A DNA stretch of 64,000 bases from Homoserinibacter sp. YIM 151385 (GTDB taxonomy: Bacteria > Actinomycetota > Actinomycetes > Actinomycetales > Microbacteriaceae), in the NCBI RefSeq assembly GCF_027912415.1, contig NZ_CP115175.1, positions 1,736,001-1,800,000 on the forward strand, in the 5' to 3' direction. Position numbers and translations under genes: made by a program. This document shows, one piece after another, positions 26,945 to 35,509 of this stretch. Every line of letters begins with the position of its first letter. The first letter of the stretch is position 1. Below the pieces are notes generated by a model. The model was not told the origin of the DNA. It did no database searches and saw nothing but the letters and a program-made list of their open reading frames with translations.

Positions 26945-28591
26945 GTGACTGCCTCGAACGAGTGGTGGCGGACCGCCGTCATCTACCAGATCTACCCCCG
27001 CTCCTTCGCCGACGGGAACGGCGACGGCATCGGCGACCTCGCCGGCATCACCGGCCGCCTCGACGCCGTGGCCGAGCTCGGCGCGGACGCGATCTGGCTG
27101 TCCCCCTTCTTCACCTCGCCGCAGCGCGACGCCGGCTACGACGTCGCCGACTACTGCGACGTCGACCCGCTGTTCGGCACGCTCGCCGACTTCGACGCCA
27201 TGCGCGAGCGGGCGCACGCGCTGGGCCTCAAGGTCATCGTCGATCTCGTCCCGAACCACTCCTCGAGCGACCACCCCTGGTTCCAGGATGCGCTGGCCGC
27301 GGCACCCGACAGCGGCGAGCGCGGCCGCTACATCTTCCGCGAGGGCCGCGGCGACACGGGCGAGCTGCCGCCGAACAACTGGCAGTCGGTCTTCGGCGGC
27401 GACGCCTGGACCCGCGTGACCGAGCCCGACGGCACGCCCGGCCAGTGGTACCTGCACCTCTTCGACAGCTCGCAGCCCGACTTCGACTGGACGAACGAGG
27501 AGGTGCGGAAGCTCTTCCGCGCCGTCCTCCGCTTCTGGCTCGACCGCGGCGTCGACGGCTTCCGCGTCGATGTCGCGCACGGCCTGGCCAAGGTGGACGG
27601 CCTCCCCGACTACACGCCGCCCGCCGACTCCGGCTCCATGGGCGGCGACGAGCCGGACGTGCCGTACTGGGCGCAGGACGGCGTGCACGAGATCTTCCGC
27701 GACTGGCGCCGCATCCTCGACGAGTACGAGCCGGCCCGCATCCTCGCCGGCGAGGCCTGGGTGCAGCCGATCTCGAAGCTCGCGAACTGGGTGCGCCCCG
27801 ACGAGATGCACCAGACCTTCAACTTCGGCTACCTCGAGACGGCCTGGGATGCGGGCGCGCTCCGGGCGGTCGTCGACAGCTCGCTCGACTCCTTCGGCTC
27901 CGTCGGGGCGCCGAGCACCTGGGTGCTCTCGAACCACGACGTCATCCGCCACACGAGCCGCCTCGCGCTGACCCCGCCGCCCGTGCAGGGCTCCGGGATC
28001 GGGCCGCGCACCCAGCCCAAGCCGGATGCCGTCGTCGGCCTCCGCCGGGCGCGCGCGGCGACCGCGTTCATGCTCGGCCTCCCCGGCTCCAGCTACCTCT
28101 ACCAGGGCGAGGAGCTCGGCCTCCCCGAGGTGGCCGACCTCCCCGACGAGGCCCGCGAGGACCCCACCTTCCTCCGCACCGGCGGCGAGCTGTACGGCCG
28201 CGACGGCTGCCGCGTCCCGCTCCCCTGGGAGGCGGCGGCGCCCGGCACCGGCTTCAGCACGACGGGTGCCAGCTGGCTGCCCCAGCCGGCGTTCTGGCCG
28301 TCCTACGCGCGCGATGCGCAGCGCGGGATCCCGGGCTCGACGCTCGAGTTCTACCGCGAGGCGCTCGCCGCCCGCCGTGCGCACGGGCTCGGCTCGGGCG
28401 CGCTCGAGTGGGTCGAGGGCACGGGCGAGGGCCTGCTCGCCTACCGCAACGGCGACGTGCTCGTGATCGCGAACGTCTCGGCCGGCGCGGCGCCGCTGCT
28501 CGACGGCGAGGTCATCACGGCCTCGGGTCCGCTCGGCGAGGGCGTGCTGCCCGGCGACACGACGGTCTGGCTGCGGGCACCGAAGGGCTGA
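26945..28591 (+). CDS. GH13 alpha-glucosidase / oligo-1,6-glucosidase
   Basis: 548 residues. Cytoplasmic (no signal peptide) glycoside hydrolase opening with WWRTAVIYQIYPRSFADGNG, the hallmark of GH13 alpha-glucosidases. Catalytic regions: DLVPNHSS (about 99), QPDFDWTN (region V), GFRVDVAHGLAK (about 204, nucleophile Asp), ILAGEAWV (about 265, acid Glu) and LSNHDVIRH (about 327). Substrates probably include maltose, isomaltose or sucrose-like glucosides; exact linkage preference cannot be read. GTG 26945 lies 7 nt after TAGGCT, indicating leaderless translation. Divergent from the sugar porter. Confidence 0.92.
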   Translation: MTASNEWWRTAVIYQIYPRSFADGNGDGIGDLAGITGRLDAVAELGADAIWLSPFFTSPQRDAGYDVADYCDVDPLFGTLADFDAMRERAHALGLKVIVDLVPNHSSSDHPWFQDALAAAPDSGERGRYIFREGRGDTGELPPNNWQSVFGGDAWTRVTEPDGTPGQWYLHLFDSSQPDFDWTNEEVRKLFRAVLRFWLDRGVDGFRVDVAHGLAKVDGLPDYTPPADSGSMGGDEPDVPYWAQDGVHEIFRDWRRILDEYEPARILAGEAWVQPISKLANWVRPDEMHQTFNFGYLETAWDAGALRAVVDSSLDSFGSVGAPSTWVLSNHDVIRHTSRLALTPPPVQGSGIGPRTQPKPDAVVGLRRARAATAFMLGLPGSSYLYQGEELGLPEVADLPDEAREDPTFLRTGGELYGRDGCRVPLPWEAAAPGTGFSTTGASWLPQPAFWPSYARDAQRGIPGSTLEFYREALAARRAHGLGSGALEWVEGTGEGLLAYRNGDVLVIANVSAGAAPLLDGEVITASGPLGEGVLPGDTTVWLRAPKG

Positions 28592-28664
28592 GCGGGTCGG
28601 GCGGACAAGCCGCCTCGGCGGCTGGCCTGTGGATAACACGCACTCCGTGTTTCGCACCGAAATA

Positions 28665-28679
28665 GGTTGGTTGCCAACC
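28665..28679. promoter_or_regulatory. GGTTGG-N3-CCAACC operator-like palindrome
   Basis: Perfect 6-bp half sites around TTG, centred about 25 nt upstream of the secreted-protein start. Size and spacing fit a small dimeric repressor site. No regulator gene is adjacent, so the binding protein is unknown. Confidence 0.45.
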
Positions 28680-28696
28680 GATCGAAAGGTGCCACC

Positions 28697-29701
28697 GTGA
28701 ACAGCTCCATGGCGACCGAACTCCCACCCACATCACCTCCCGCACGTCGCATCGCGGCGGCGGTCGCGGCGACGGCTGTCGTCGCGAGTCTCCTGCTCGC
28801 TCCGCCGGCCGAAGCCGCCGAGCTCGACCCGCTCGACGCGGTCGCGGGCGCAGTGGCCGCGAACGACGATCCCGGACTCGACCCGCGCCGCGAAGCGCTC
28901 CCACTCGACGAGCCGGCCCGAGCCGGGGCGCTCGCCGTGGCCGAAGGCGAGCTCGCGCGCGTCCAGTTCCCGTCGGACGCCGGCGAGCCGATCATCCTGA
29001 CGGACGCAGGAGGCGACGAGGCCATCGGCATCGAGCTCCCGATCGCCGACGACGTGGATGCAGATGGCACAGTGCGCGGCGACGCGGCCGCCTACACGGG
29101 CGACGCGCTCGACGTCGTCGCCACGGCGTCCGATGACGGCGTGCGCATCGCGACTGTCCTCGCCGACGCTGATGCGCCCACGGATCACGTCTACCGGCTC
29201 GACCTGCCGGATGGCGCCGAACTTAGGCCGGACGGCCGCGGTGCCATCGTGGTCGACACCGAGAGCAGGCGGGCGATCGCCACCATTGCCGCGCCCTGGG
29301 CGCTGGATGCGCGCGGGCGCGCTGTCCCCACCCGATATGAGATCGGCGGACCCACCCTCACCCAGATCGTCGATCACCGTCGCGGCGACGTCGCGTACCC
29401 GGTCGTCGCCGACCCGACACTCAAGCACTTCGGATGGGGCGTCCGCATAAAGTTCAGCAAGACCGAGACGCGAAACCTCTCGCGCCAGGACGGCGCCGCA
29501 GGCGCTGCGGCGTTCTGCCGCGCGATCAGCGCCACGGTTCCCGGCATCGTGTGCGCGGCGCTCACCGCCGTCACCGTCGCACGCTGGCTCGGCACCTTCA
29601 AGACCGCAGCGGCGAAGGGGAAGTGCGCCGAGCTCCACTATGTGTGGGGAACCGGTCCGGCGCTGTGGTCCTCGCACGTATCGTCGAGCTGCCGAGGCTG
29701 A
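28697..29701 (+). CDS. Secreted hypothetical protein
   Basis: 334 residues from GTG 28697, supported by GAAAGG 8 nt upstream. A Sec signal is clear: a short charged/polar stretch, hydrophobic IAAAVAATAVVASLLLA, and a likely cleavage after AEA or PPAEAA (about residue 38). The middle part is beta-rich and Asp-rich; DVAYPVVADPTLKH near residue 230 is a motif found in many uncharacterised actinobacterial secreted proteins. The C-terminal 100 residues contain three Cys and hydrophobic AVPGIVCAALTAV-like helices. GC and codon use look slightly more relaxed than in the neighbours. Followed 10 nt later by a small membrane-protein gene. Function unknown. Confidence 0.75.
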   Translation: MNSSMATELPPTSPPARRIAAAVAATAVVASLLLAPPAEAAELDPLDAVAGAVAANDDPGLDPRREALPLDEPARAGALAVAEGELARVQFPSDAGEPIILTDAGGDEAIGIELPIADDVDADGTVRGDAAAYTGDALDVVATASDDGVRIATVLADADAPTDHVYRLDLPDGAELRPDGRGAIVVDTESRRAIATIAAPWALDARGRAVPTRYEIGGPTLTQIVDHRRGDVAYPVVADPTLKHFGWGVRIKFSKTETRNLSRQDGAAGAAAFCRAISATVPGIVCAALTAVTVARWLGTFKTAAAKGKCAELHYVWGTGPALWSSHVSSSCRG

Positions 29702-29711
29702 GGGGGATCGA

Positions 29712-29897
29712 ATGAGCATCCTCAGCAGCCTCGCCCGCAGCGCCGTCCTCGTCGTCGTCGTCGGCGCCGTTGTCCTCGTCTTCGGCGGGACCCTCACCCA
29801 GCTCATCATCATGACGCTCGGCATCGTCATCGTCGGGCTCGTCACCGACCTCGTCCGCGCACGTCGTCGAGGACCTCAGGACCGCGACCGCCTTTGA
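29712..29897 (+). CDS. Small membrane protein
   Basis: 61 residues with two closely spaced hydrophobic segments (SAVLVVVVGAVVLVF and LIIMTLGIVIVGLV) and an Arg-rich cytoplasmic tail. AGGGGG ends 5 nt before ATG 29712. It follows the secreted protein by 10 nt, so the two are probably one operon and may act together at the envelope. No family recognised. Confidence 0.7.
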   Translation: MSILSSLARSAVLVVVVGAVVLVFGGTLTQLIIMTLGIVIVGLVTDLVRARRRGPQDRDRL

Positions 29898-29915
29898 GGG
29901 AGGGCGGTTGCGTAG

Positions 29916-29952
29916 CGAGGGCCGGAGCGCCGGGATGGCGCGCCGGCCCTCG
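29916..29952. terminator. Bidirectional hairpin terminator
   Basis: 10-bp perfect arms CGAGGGCCGG (29916-29925) and CCGGCCCTCG (29943-29952) between the converging small membrane-protein and M23 peptidase genes. Confidence 0.7.
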
Positions 29953-29962
29953 TCCGCATCTC

Positions 29963-29982
29963 CGCTCCTCGACCGGCGGGGA
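29963..29982. repeat. 20-bp intergenic repeat CGCTCCTCGACCGGCGGGGA, copy 1
   Basis: Identical over 20 nt to 41335-41354 and similar to 36774-36792; all three lie just downstream of a stop codon in a convergent gap. Resembles half of a dispersed repeat I associate with Microbacteriaceae genomes. Confidence 0.5.
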
Positions 29983-29990
29983 AGCGGGCC

Positions 29991-30755
29991 TCAGCCGACG
30001 TTCGTCTGCAGCCAGGCGTAGGGGTCGACCTTGGTGCCGTCCACCGCGATCTCGAGATGCAGGTGCGGGCCGGTCGTGGCACCCGTGCGGCCGACCGTGC
30101 CGATGAAGTCGCCGATGCTGATCTTCTGGCCGGCGCGAAGCGGGCTGGAGCCGCGCTGCATGTGCGCATAGGTCGTGGTGACGGTCGAGCCGCCGATGGA
30201 GTGCGTCAGGGTGACGTAGTTGCCGAAGCCGCCCGAGCCGTCCTCGTGGATGGTGACGACGCCGCTCGCGATCGCGTAGATCGGCTTGCCCTCGCCGGGG
30301 AGGAAGTCGGTTCCCTCGTGCATGGAGGAGCAGCCGGAGCAGGGCGAGACGCGGGGGCCGAAGCCGTCCGACATCCGGACCTGGCCCGGGAACGGCCAGC
30401 GCACGGTGCCGGCGGTCGCGAGACGCGGGTAGACGCGGGTCGCCGTGAAGGTCGCGGCGGCCGGCGCCTGCGGCTTCGGCTTGGCCTTCGCGGTGAACCC
30501 GTCGCGGTCGACGGCGACGGCGGCGACCTCGCCGATGGCGAGCGACTGGACGGTCGTCTCGGCGGCGATGCCGCTCGGCTCGGCCTCGGCGCGATGCTGT
30601 CCGGGCGAGAGGAACGCATCGGCGGGGACGGAGAGCCCGACGGCGAGCGCCCCGACGCCGAGCATGGCGCCCATCGAGAGGAGCTGACGGCCGAGGCCGG
30701 GGCGGGCGTGGCGCCCGGAGCGCGCGCGTGACTCGCGTCGGCTCCTGGGGTTCAT
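29991..30755 (-). CDS. M23-family metallopeptidase (LytM/peptidoglycan endopeptidase)
   Basis: 254 residues. An Arg-rich N-terminus is followed by a hydrophobic signal/anchor segment (about 25-47). The LytM domain occupies the C-terminal half: zinc ligands His146 and Asp150 in MHEGTDF, catalytic His198 in YAHMQ, and HLH at 231-233. All active-site residues are present, so it should cleave peptidoglycan cross-bridges outside the membrane. The linker at about 80-105 is Lys/Pro/Ala-rich. Monocistronic, flanked by a terminator on one side and about 115 nt of upstream non-coding sequence on the other. Confidence 0.93.
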   Translation of the reverse strand: MNPRSRRESRARSGRHARPGLGRQLLSMGAMLGVGALAVGLSVPADAFLSPGQHRAEAEPSGIAAETTVQSLAIGEVAAVAVDRDGFTAKAKPKPQAPAAATFTATRVYPRLATAGTVRWPFPGQVRMSDGFGPRVSPCSGCSSMHEGTDFLPGEGKPIYAIASGVVTIHEDGSGGFGNYVTLTHSIGGSTVTTTYAHMQRGSSPLRAGQKISIGDFIGTVGRTGATTGPHLHLEIAVDGTKVDPYAWLQTNVG

Positions 30756-30870
30756 GCGCAGTGCTCCATCATCGCCGTGGCGATCGGTCTCGGGTGGCGG
30801 GCTGAGCCCGCACGCATCGGGTCCGTCGATGGTAACAATTCCCTAACGGCGACTCCACCCCGCGTGCGGG

Positions 30871-31683
30871 TCACACGTCCCAGTCGAGTGCCCCGGCCTC
30901 CCGCACGGCCCGCTCGAGCACGACCGCCAGCTCGGGGTGCGCGGCGATGCAGAGCTGCCGGTCGGGCGCCGCGCCGTCCTTCCCGAGCACGAGCGCGCCG
31001 GCCTCCCGCGCGATGAGGACGCCGGCCGCGTGATCCCAGGGGCTCAGGGTGCGCTCGTAGTAGGCGTCGAGCCGCCCGCACGCGAGGAAGGAGAGGTCGA
31101 GGGATGCGGTCCCGGGCCGGCGCAGGTCGCGCACCTGCGGGAGGAGCCGCGCGACGACCTCCCCCTGCCGGCCCCGCGTCTCGGCCGAGTAGGCGAAGCC
31201 GGTGGCGAGGAGCGCCTGCGAGAGCTCGACGGGCGCGCGCACCGCGATCGGCTCGCCGCCGAGCCGGGCGCCCTCGCCGCGGGCGGCGTCGAAGGTCTCG
31301 CCGCTGGCCGGGTTGTGCACGGCGGCCGCGACCGCATCCCAGGTGAGCGGGTCCGGCTCCCCCTCGACGACCGCGATGCTCACGGCGTAGTGCGGGATGC
31401 CGTAGAGGTAGTTGACGGTGCCGTCGATCGGGTCGACCACCCAGGTGAGCCCGCTGGTGCCGCCCGTCGTGCCGCCCTCCTCGCCGAGGATGCCGTCGTC
31501 GGGGCGGGCCTCGAGGATGCGGCGGCGGATCAGCTCCTCCGTCTCGCGGTCGGCCGCGGTGACGATGTCGACGGGGCTCGACTTGCTCGCGGCGACCTCG
31601 ACCCCCTCGGCCCGGCGGCGTGCCGCGAGGGCGCCCGCCTCGATCGCGATGTCGCGGGCCAGGTCGCGCAGCTCGATGCTCAT
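30871..31683 (-). CDS. Inositol monophosphatase family protein
   Basis: 270 residues. Magnesium-dependent phosphatase fold with the metal-binding motifs GEEGG (67-71), WVVDPIDGTVNYLYG (81-95) and, near residue 219, SPWDHAAGVLIAREAG. Family members act on inositol-1-phosphate, fructose-1,6-bisphosphate, histidinol phosphate or PAP; the DPIDGT-VNY-LYG context favours a SuhB/inositol-type enzyme. ATG 31683 is the start of homology; a 14-residue upstream extension is possible but unlikely. Divergent from the GNAT gene with 53 nt between them. Confidence 0.9.
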   Translation of the reverse strand: MSIELRDLARDIAIEAGALAARRRAEGVEVAASKSSPVDIVTAADRETEELIRRRILEARPDDGILGEEGGTTGGTSGLTWVVDPIDGTVNYLYGIPHYAVSIAVVEGEPDPLTWDAVAAAVHNPASGETFDAARGEGARLGGEPIAVRAPVELSQALLATGFAYSAETRGRQGEVVARLLPQVRDLRRPGTASLDLSFLACGRLDAYYERTLSPWDHAAGVLIAREAGALVLGKDGAAPDRQLCIAAHPELAVVLERAVREAGALDWDV

Positions 31684-31736
31684 GCCCTGAGCCAACCACA
31701 CGCGGCGCGCCCGGGGCGACGGCATAGGCTCGGCGG

Positions 31737-32234
31737 GTGGTCCTCGACTTCCGCATCCGCGAGACGACCGCGGACGACTGGCGCGACGTCCGCGAGCTGC
31801 GCCTCGAGATGCTCGCCGACACCCCGCTGGCGTTCCTCGAGCGCCTGCCCGACGCCCGCGCCCACGGCGAGGCCGTCTGGCGGGCCCGCGGCGAGCGCGG
31901 CTACCTCGCCGCGATCGACGCCTCGGGCCGCTGGCTCGGCACGATGGGCTGGGCGCGCCCGCGCGACGGCGAGGCCTCGCCCGTGCTCGTCGGCGTCTAC
32001 GTCACGCCGTCGGCGCGGGGCCGGGATGCGGGGGTCGCCGATGCGCTGCTCGCGGGCGTCGAGGAGGAGGTCGCCCGGTACTGGGACCGCATCCTCCTCG
32101 AGGTCAACGAGGAGAACCCGCGGGCGATCGCGTTCTACGAGCGGCACGGCTACGAGCCGACCGGCGAGTGGCGCCCGTACCCGCTGGACCCGCGGCAGCG
32201 CGAGCTGGAGATGGCGAAGCGGCTGCTGCGCTGA
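31737..32234 (+). CDS. GNAT-family N-acetyltransferase
   Basis: 165 residues. GNAT fold: N-terminal FRIRETTADDWRDVRELRLEML, the acetyl-CoA-binding motif A at VLVGVYVTPSARGRDAGVADALL, and the C-terminal VNEENPRAIAFYERHGYEPTG. The pyrophosphate loop (RGRDAGVA) deviates from the usual R/Q-x-x-G-x-G/A by an Asp. Acceptor substrate unknown. GTG 31737 lies 6 nt after TAGGCT, so it is probably leaderless. Confidence 0.9.
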   Translation: MVLDFRIRETTADDWRDVRELRLEMLADTPLAFLERLPDARAHGEAVWRARGERGYLAAIDASGRWLGTMGWARPRDGEASPVLVGVYVTPSARGRDAGVADALLAGVEEEVARYWDRILLEVNEENPRAIAFYERHGYEPTGEWRPYPLDPRQRELEMAKRLLR

Positions 32235-32254
32235 GCTCGGTCGGCGGGAGGAGA

Positions 32255-32287
32255 ACGGCCCCCGGCGCGAGGCGCTGCGGGGGCCGT
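32255..32287 (+). terminator. Hairpin terminator after the GNAT gene
   Basis: 10-bp perfect stem ACGGCCCCCG/CGGGGGCCGT with a 13-nt loop, 20 nt after the GNAT stop and ending just before the tRNA-Tyr 3' end; it may serve both converging units. Confidence 0.75.
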
Positions 32288-32292
32288 GCTGG

Positions 32293-32374
32293 TGGCGAGT
32301 GAGGGATTCGAACCCCCGAAGGCTGAGCCGTCTGATTTACAGTCAGATCCCTTTGGCCGCTAGGGTAACTCGCC
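32293..32374 (-). tRNA. tRNA-Tyr (anticodon GTA)
   Basis: 82-nt minus-strand cloverleaf with a class II variable arm. Acceptor GGCGAGT/ACTCGCC, anticodon stem-loop CTGAC-TGTAAAT-type with GTA, T arm ending in GGTTCGAATCC, discriminator A. CCA is not encoded. Confidence 0.95.
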
Positions 32375-32462
32375 GAGGCGCGCCCGTCCCGTGTAGTCAC
32401 CGACCGGAAGCGCTCGGATCAGGATACAAGGAAATCCGGGCCCGTCGAACCAGCGCCGAGCC

Positions 32463-32572
32463 GGCGCGAGATCAGGATCCGCGTCGGCGGCCGCACCCTC
32501 GGCGCCCGTCGCCGGCAGCGTCCGCGGGGCTCGCCGATCGCGCTCCGCGCGGCGTCTCCTGAATCCGCGCCA
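32463..32572. repeat. Degenerate copy of the GGCGCGGATTCAGGAG hairpin element
   Basis: The right arm CTCCTGAATCCGCGCCA (32556-32572) is identical to the right arms at 59803 and 60342. The left arm (32463-32477) is recognisable but has several mismatches, so the hairpin is decayed. Lies in the 214-nt gap between tRNA-Tyr and the transglycosylase gene, which otherwise holds nothing I can identify. Confidence 0.6.
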
Positions 32573-32588
32573 TCAGCACCGAGCCAGC

Positions 32589-33389
32589 TCAGCGGCCGGC
32601 GGCATCCCCGTAGCCGGTGCCGGCCTCGGCGACGAGCCCCGCATAGCTGTCGGCGCTGTTGTAGCTCGCGATCGCGACGCGCCAGCCGCGCTCCCCCGAG
32701 AGGTCCTCGCCCGAGCGGCACAGGTAGTTCGCGGCGCTCAGGACCGCGTCGTCGATGTTCTGCGGGTCGGCGCGGCCGTCGCCCGAGCCGTCGGTGCCCC
32801 AGTTGCGCCACGCCTCGGGGATCATCTGCATGGGCCCCACCGCGCGGTCGTAGTCGGCGTCGCCGTCGATCCGGCCGCCGTCCGAGTCGGGGATGTGGGC
32901 GGTGCCGTCACCGGCGAGCGCCACCCCGAAGATCCCGGGCTGGGCGGTGCCGCGCTCGTCGAGCGCGTTGCCGTCGTAGCTCGCGTGCCGGCTCTCCACC
33001 CAGCCGACCCCGGCGAGCGTCGACCACGACAGCCCGCAGGAGGGCAGCTCGCCCTGTTTCGCAAGCGCCGCGCCGGCGTAGGCCGCGAGCACGCGCTCGG
33101 GGATGCCGGTCCGTCCGCTCTGCACGGCGACCCAGTCGGCGTCGACCCGGGCCGTGATCCCGTCGCCGTAGCCGGAGCCCGCGGTCGCCGCCATCGGCAC
33201 CGCGGCGGGCGGGGCCCAGTCCGCGGGCGCCGCCGCCGCATCCTCGCCCGCGTCCTCGCCGCTCCACGCCGTGCTCAGCCAGCCGATGCGCTCGAGGCCG
33301 CCGAGGATGACGAACCCGGCCGCGCACGCGGTGCCCACGAGGACCAGCGCGCTCGCGAGGGCGATGACGAGGATCCGGGATCGGGGCAC
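32589..33389 (-). CDS. Lytic transglycosylase-like secreted protein
   Basis: 266 residues with an N-terminal hydrophobic segment (about 6-30) acting as signal or anchor. The C-terminal domain has the SLT/lysozyme-like fold: candidate catalytic Glu132 in GVGWVESRHASYDGN, GPMQMIPEAW (185-194) and YNSADSY (243-249). It would cleave glycan strands of peptidoglycan at the cell surface. The Ala/Pro-rich stretch at 45-70 is a linker. GTG start at 33389, divergent from yajQ with only 22 nt between the starts, so the promoters must overlap. Confidence 0.88.
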   Translation of the reverse strand: MPRSRILVIALASALVLVGTACAAGFVILGGLERIGWLSTAWSGEDAGEDAAAAPADWAPPAAVPMAATAGSGYGDGITARVDADWVAVQSGRTGIPERVLAAYAGAALAKQGELPSCGLSWSTLAGVGWVESRHASYDGNALDERGTAQPGIFGVALAGDGTAHIPDSDGGRIDGDADYDRAVGPMQMIPEAWRNWGTDGSGDGRADPQNIDDAVLSAANYLCRSGEDLSGERGWRVAIASYNSADSYAGLVAEAGTGYGDAAGR

Positions 33390-33411
33390 CGATGAGTTCT
33401 AACATGAGTCC

Positions 33412-33900
33412 ATGGCAGATTCCTCTTTCGACATCGTCAGCAAGGTCGACAACATGGAGGCCCAGAACGCGGTCGGCCAGGCGCAGAAGGAGCTCGCGCA
33501 GCGCTACGACTTCAAGGGCGTCGGCGCGAGCGTCGAGTGGTCGGGCGAGAAGCTCCTGCTCAAGGCGAACGCCGAGGAGCGCGTGAAGGCGGTGCTCGAG
33601 GTGCTCGAGCAGAAGCTCATCAAGCGCGGCATCACGCTCCGCTCGATCGACGCCGGCGACCCCTACGCGAGCGGCAAGGAGTACCGCATCGACGTGTCGT
33701 TCAAGAACGGCATCGCCTCCGACGACGCGAAGAAGATCTCGAAGATCATCCGCGACGAGGCGCCGAAGAGCGTCAAGAGCCAGATCCAGGGCGACGAGCT
33801 CCGCGTGCAGTCGAAGAGCCGCGACGACCTCCAGTCGACCATGGCCCTCCTCAAGGGCAAGGACCTGGATGTCGCGCTGCAGTTCGTGAACTTCCGCTAG
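33412..33900 (+). CDS. yajQ: YajQ family (UPF0234) nucleotide-binding protein
   Basis: 162 residues, the standard length. Opens with SSFDIVSKVDNMEAQNAV and contains RYDFKGVGASVEW, both hallmarks of the family; two ferredoxin-like domains. Members bind nucleotides, and in Xanthomonas a homologue is a cyclic-di-GMP effector; the role in actinobacteria is not settled. ATG 33412 lies 6 nt after TAACAT, consistent with a leaderless transcript. Confidence 0.95.
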   Translation: MADSSFDIVSKVDNMEAQNAVGQAQKELAQRYDFKGVGASVEWSGEKLLLKANAEERVKAVLEVLEQKLIKRGITLRSIDAGDPYASGKEYRIDVSFKNGIASDDAKKISKIIRDEAPKSVKSQIQGDELRVQSKSRDDLQSTMALLKGKDLDVALQFVNFR

Positions 33901-33947
33901 GTCGCGGCGCGACCCGGGCCGTCGCACCCGCCCGATAGGCTCCGGAT

Positions 33948-35411
33948 GTGGAGCCCGGGTCGATCGCATTCATCGTCACGATCGCGCTCCTCGTCATCGA
34001 CTTCGTCATCCGCGTGCTCGCGATCGTCCTCATCCCGCGGAACCGGCGACCGCAGACGGCGACCGCCTGGCTGCTCGCGATCTTCTTCCTGCCGTACCTC
34101 GGCATCCTGCTGTTCTGGCTGCTCGGCTCCAACTACCTGCCGAAGCGCCGCCGCGAGAAGCAGGCCGAGATCAACCGCTACATCGAGGAGACGACGGAGG
34201 GCATCGACCAGGTCACCCGCACGGGCGCCTGGCCGTCCTGGCTGGAGTCGATCGTCGAGCTCAACCGCACGCTGGGGGCGATGCCGCTCGTCGGCGGCAA
34301 CCGGGCGAAGCTCTACGACGAGAACGCGGTGGCCCTCGCGGCCATGGCGAAGGCGATCCGGAAGGCGGAGCGCACCGTCCACTGCGAGTTCTACATCCTC
34401 TCCCTCGACGACGAGACGGCCGACTTCTTCGACGCGCTCGAGGAGGCCGTCGCGCGCGGCGTGAAGGTCCGGGTGCTGCTCGACCACCTCGGCAACTGGC
34501 AGTACCCCGGCTTCCGGCGCACGAAGAAGCGCCTCACCGCGATGGGCGCCGACTGGCACCTCATGCTCCCCGTGCAGCCGCTGCGCGGCCGGTATCAGCG
34601 CCCCGACCTCCGCAACCACCGCAAGCTCCTCGTCATCGACGGCACGGTCGGCTTCACCGGCTCGCAGAATGTCATCGAGACTCCGTACCAGAAGCGCGGG
34701 AACCACCGGAAGGGCCTCCACTGGAAGGACTTCATGGTGCGGTTCGAGGGGCCGGTCGTCGCCGCGATCGATGCGCTCTTCGTCACCGACTGGTACTCCG
34801 AGACCGACGAGCTGCTCACCCGCGAGGTGACGACGCCCGTCCGCCCCGTCACGAACGGCCGGCTCGACTGCCAGGTCGTGCCGAGCGGGCCCGGCTTCGA
34901 GGGCGAGAACAACCTCCGGCTGTTCAACTCGCTCGTCTACGCGGCGCAGCGCCAGCTCATCATCACGAGCCCCTACTTCGTGCCCGACGACTCGATGCTC
35001 TACGCGATCACCACGGCCGCGCAGTCCGGGATCGACGTGCAGCTCTTCGTCTCCGAGATCGGGGACCAGTTCTTCGTCTTCCACGCGCAGCGCAGCTACT
35101 ACGAGGCGCTGCTCAAGGCCGGCGTGCGGATCTTCCTCTACCGCTCGCCGACGGTCCTCCACGCGAAGCACATGACGGTCGACGAGGAGGTCGCCGTCAT
35201 CGGATCCTCGAACATGGACATGCGCTCCTTCACCCTCGACCTCGAGATCTCGGTCATGATCCGCGACCGCGGCTTCGTCGAGCGCCTCCGCGCCGTCGAG
35301 GACCTCTACCGGCTCGAGAGCCGCGAGCTCACGCTCGACGAGTGGATGGGCCGCCCGCTCCGTCTCCACGTGCTCGACAACATCGCGCGGCTCACGGCGG
35401 CGGTGCAGTAG
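33948..35411 (+). CDS. cls: Cardiolipin synthase (phospholipase D family)
   Basis: 487 residues. Two N-terminal membrane helices (IAFIVTIALLVIDFVIRV and AWLLAIFFLPYLGILLFWLL) form the PLDc_N region. Two HKD active-site motifs follow: HRKLLVID at about 224 (with GFTGSQN) and HAKHMTVD at about 405 (with VIGSSNMD). Makes cardiolipin from phosphatidylglycerol at the membrane. GTG 33948 is 6 nt after TAGGCT, so leaderless start is likely. Confidence 0.94.
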   Translation: MEPGSIAFIVTIALLVIDFVIRVLAIVLIPRNRRPQTATAWLLAIFFLPYLGILLFWLLGSNYLPKRRREKQAEINRYIEETTEGIDQVTRTGAWPSWLESIVELNRTLGAMPLVGGNRAKLYDENAVALAAMAKAIRKAERTVHCEFYILSLDDETADFFDALEEAVARGVKVRVLLDHLGNWQYPGFRRTKKRLTAMGADWHLMLPVQPLRGRYQRPDLRNHRKLLVIDGTVGFTGSQNVIETPYQKRGNHRKGLHWKDFMVRFEGPVVAAIDALFVTDWYSETDELLTREVTTPVRPVTNGRLDCQVVPSGPGFEGENNLRLFNSLVYAAQRQLIITSPYFVPDDSMLYAITTAAQSGIDVQLFVSEIGDQFFVFHAQRSYYEALLKAGVRIFLYRSPTVLHAKHMTVDEEVAVIGSSNMDMRSFTLDLEISVMIRDRGFVERLRAVEDLYRLESRELTLDEWMGRPLRLHVLDNIARLTAAVQ

Positions 35412-35509
35412 CCCCCGAGCGCGGCCCGGCGGCCGCCGCAGGTGAACAGTCGGCGACGCGCGGGCGAGCTGCCCGCATCCGGCTCCACGACCTGCCTATG
35501 TTCGAACGC

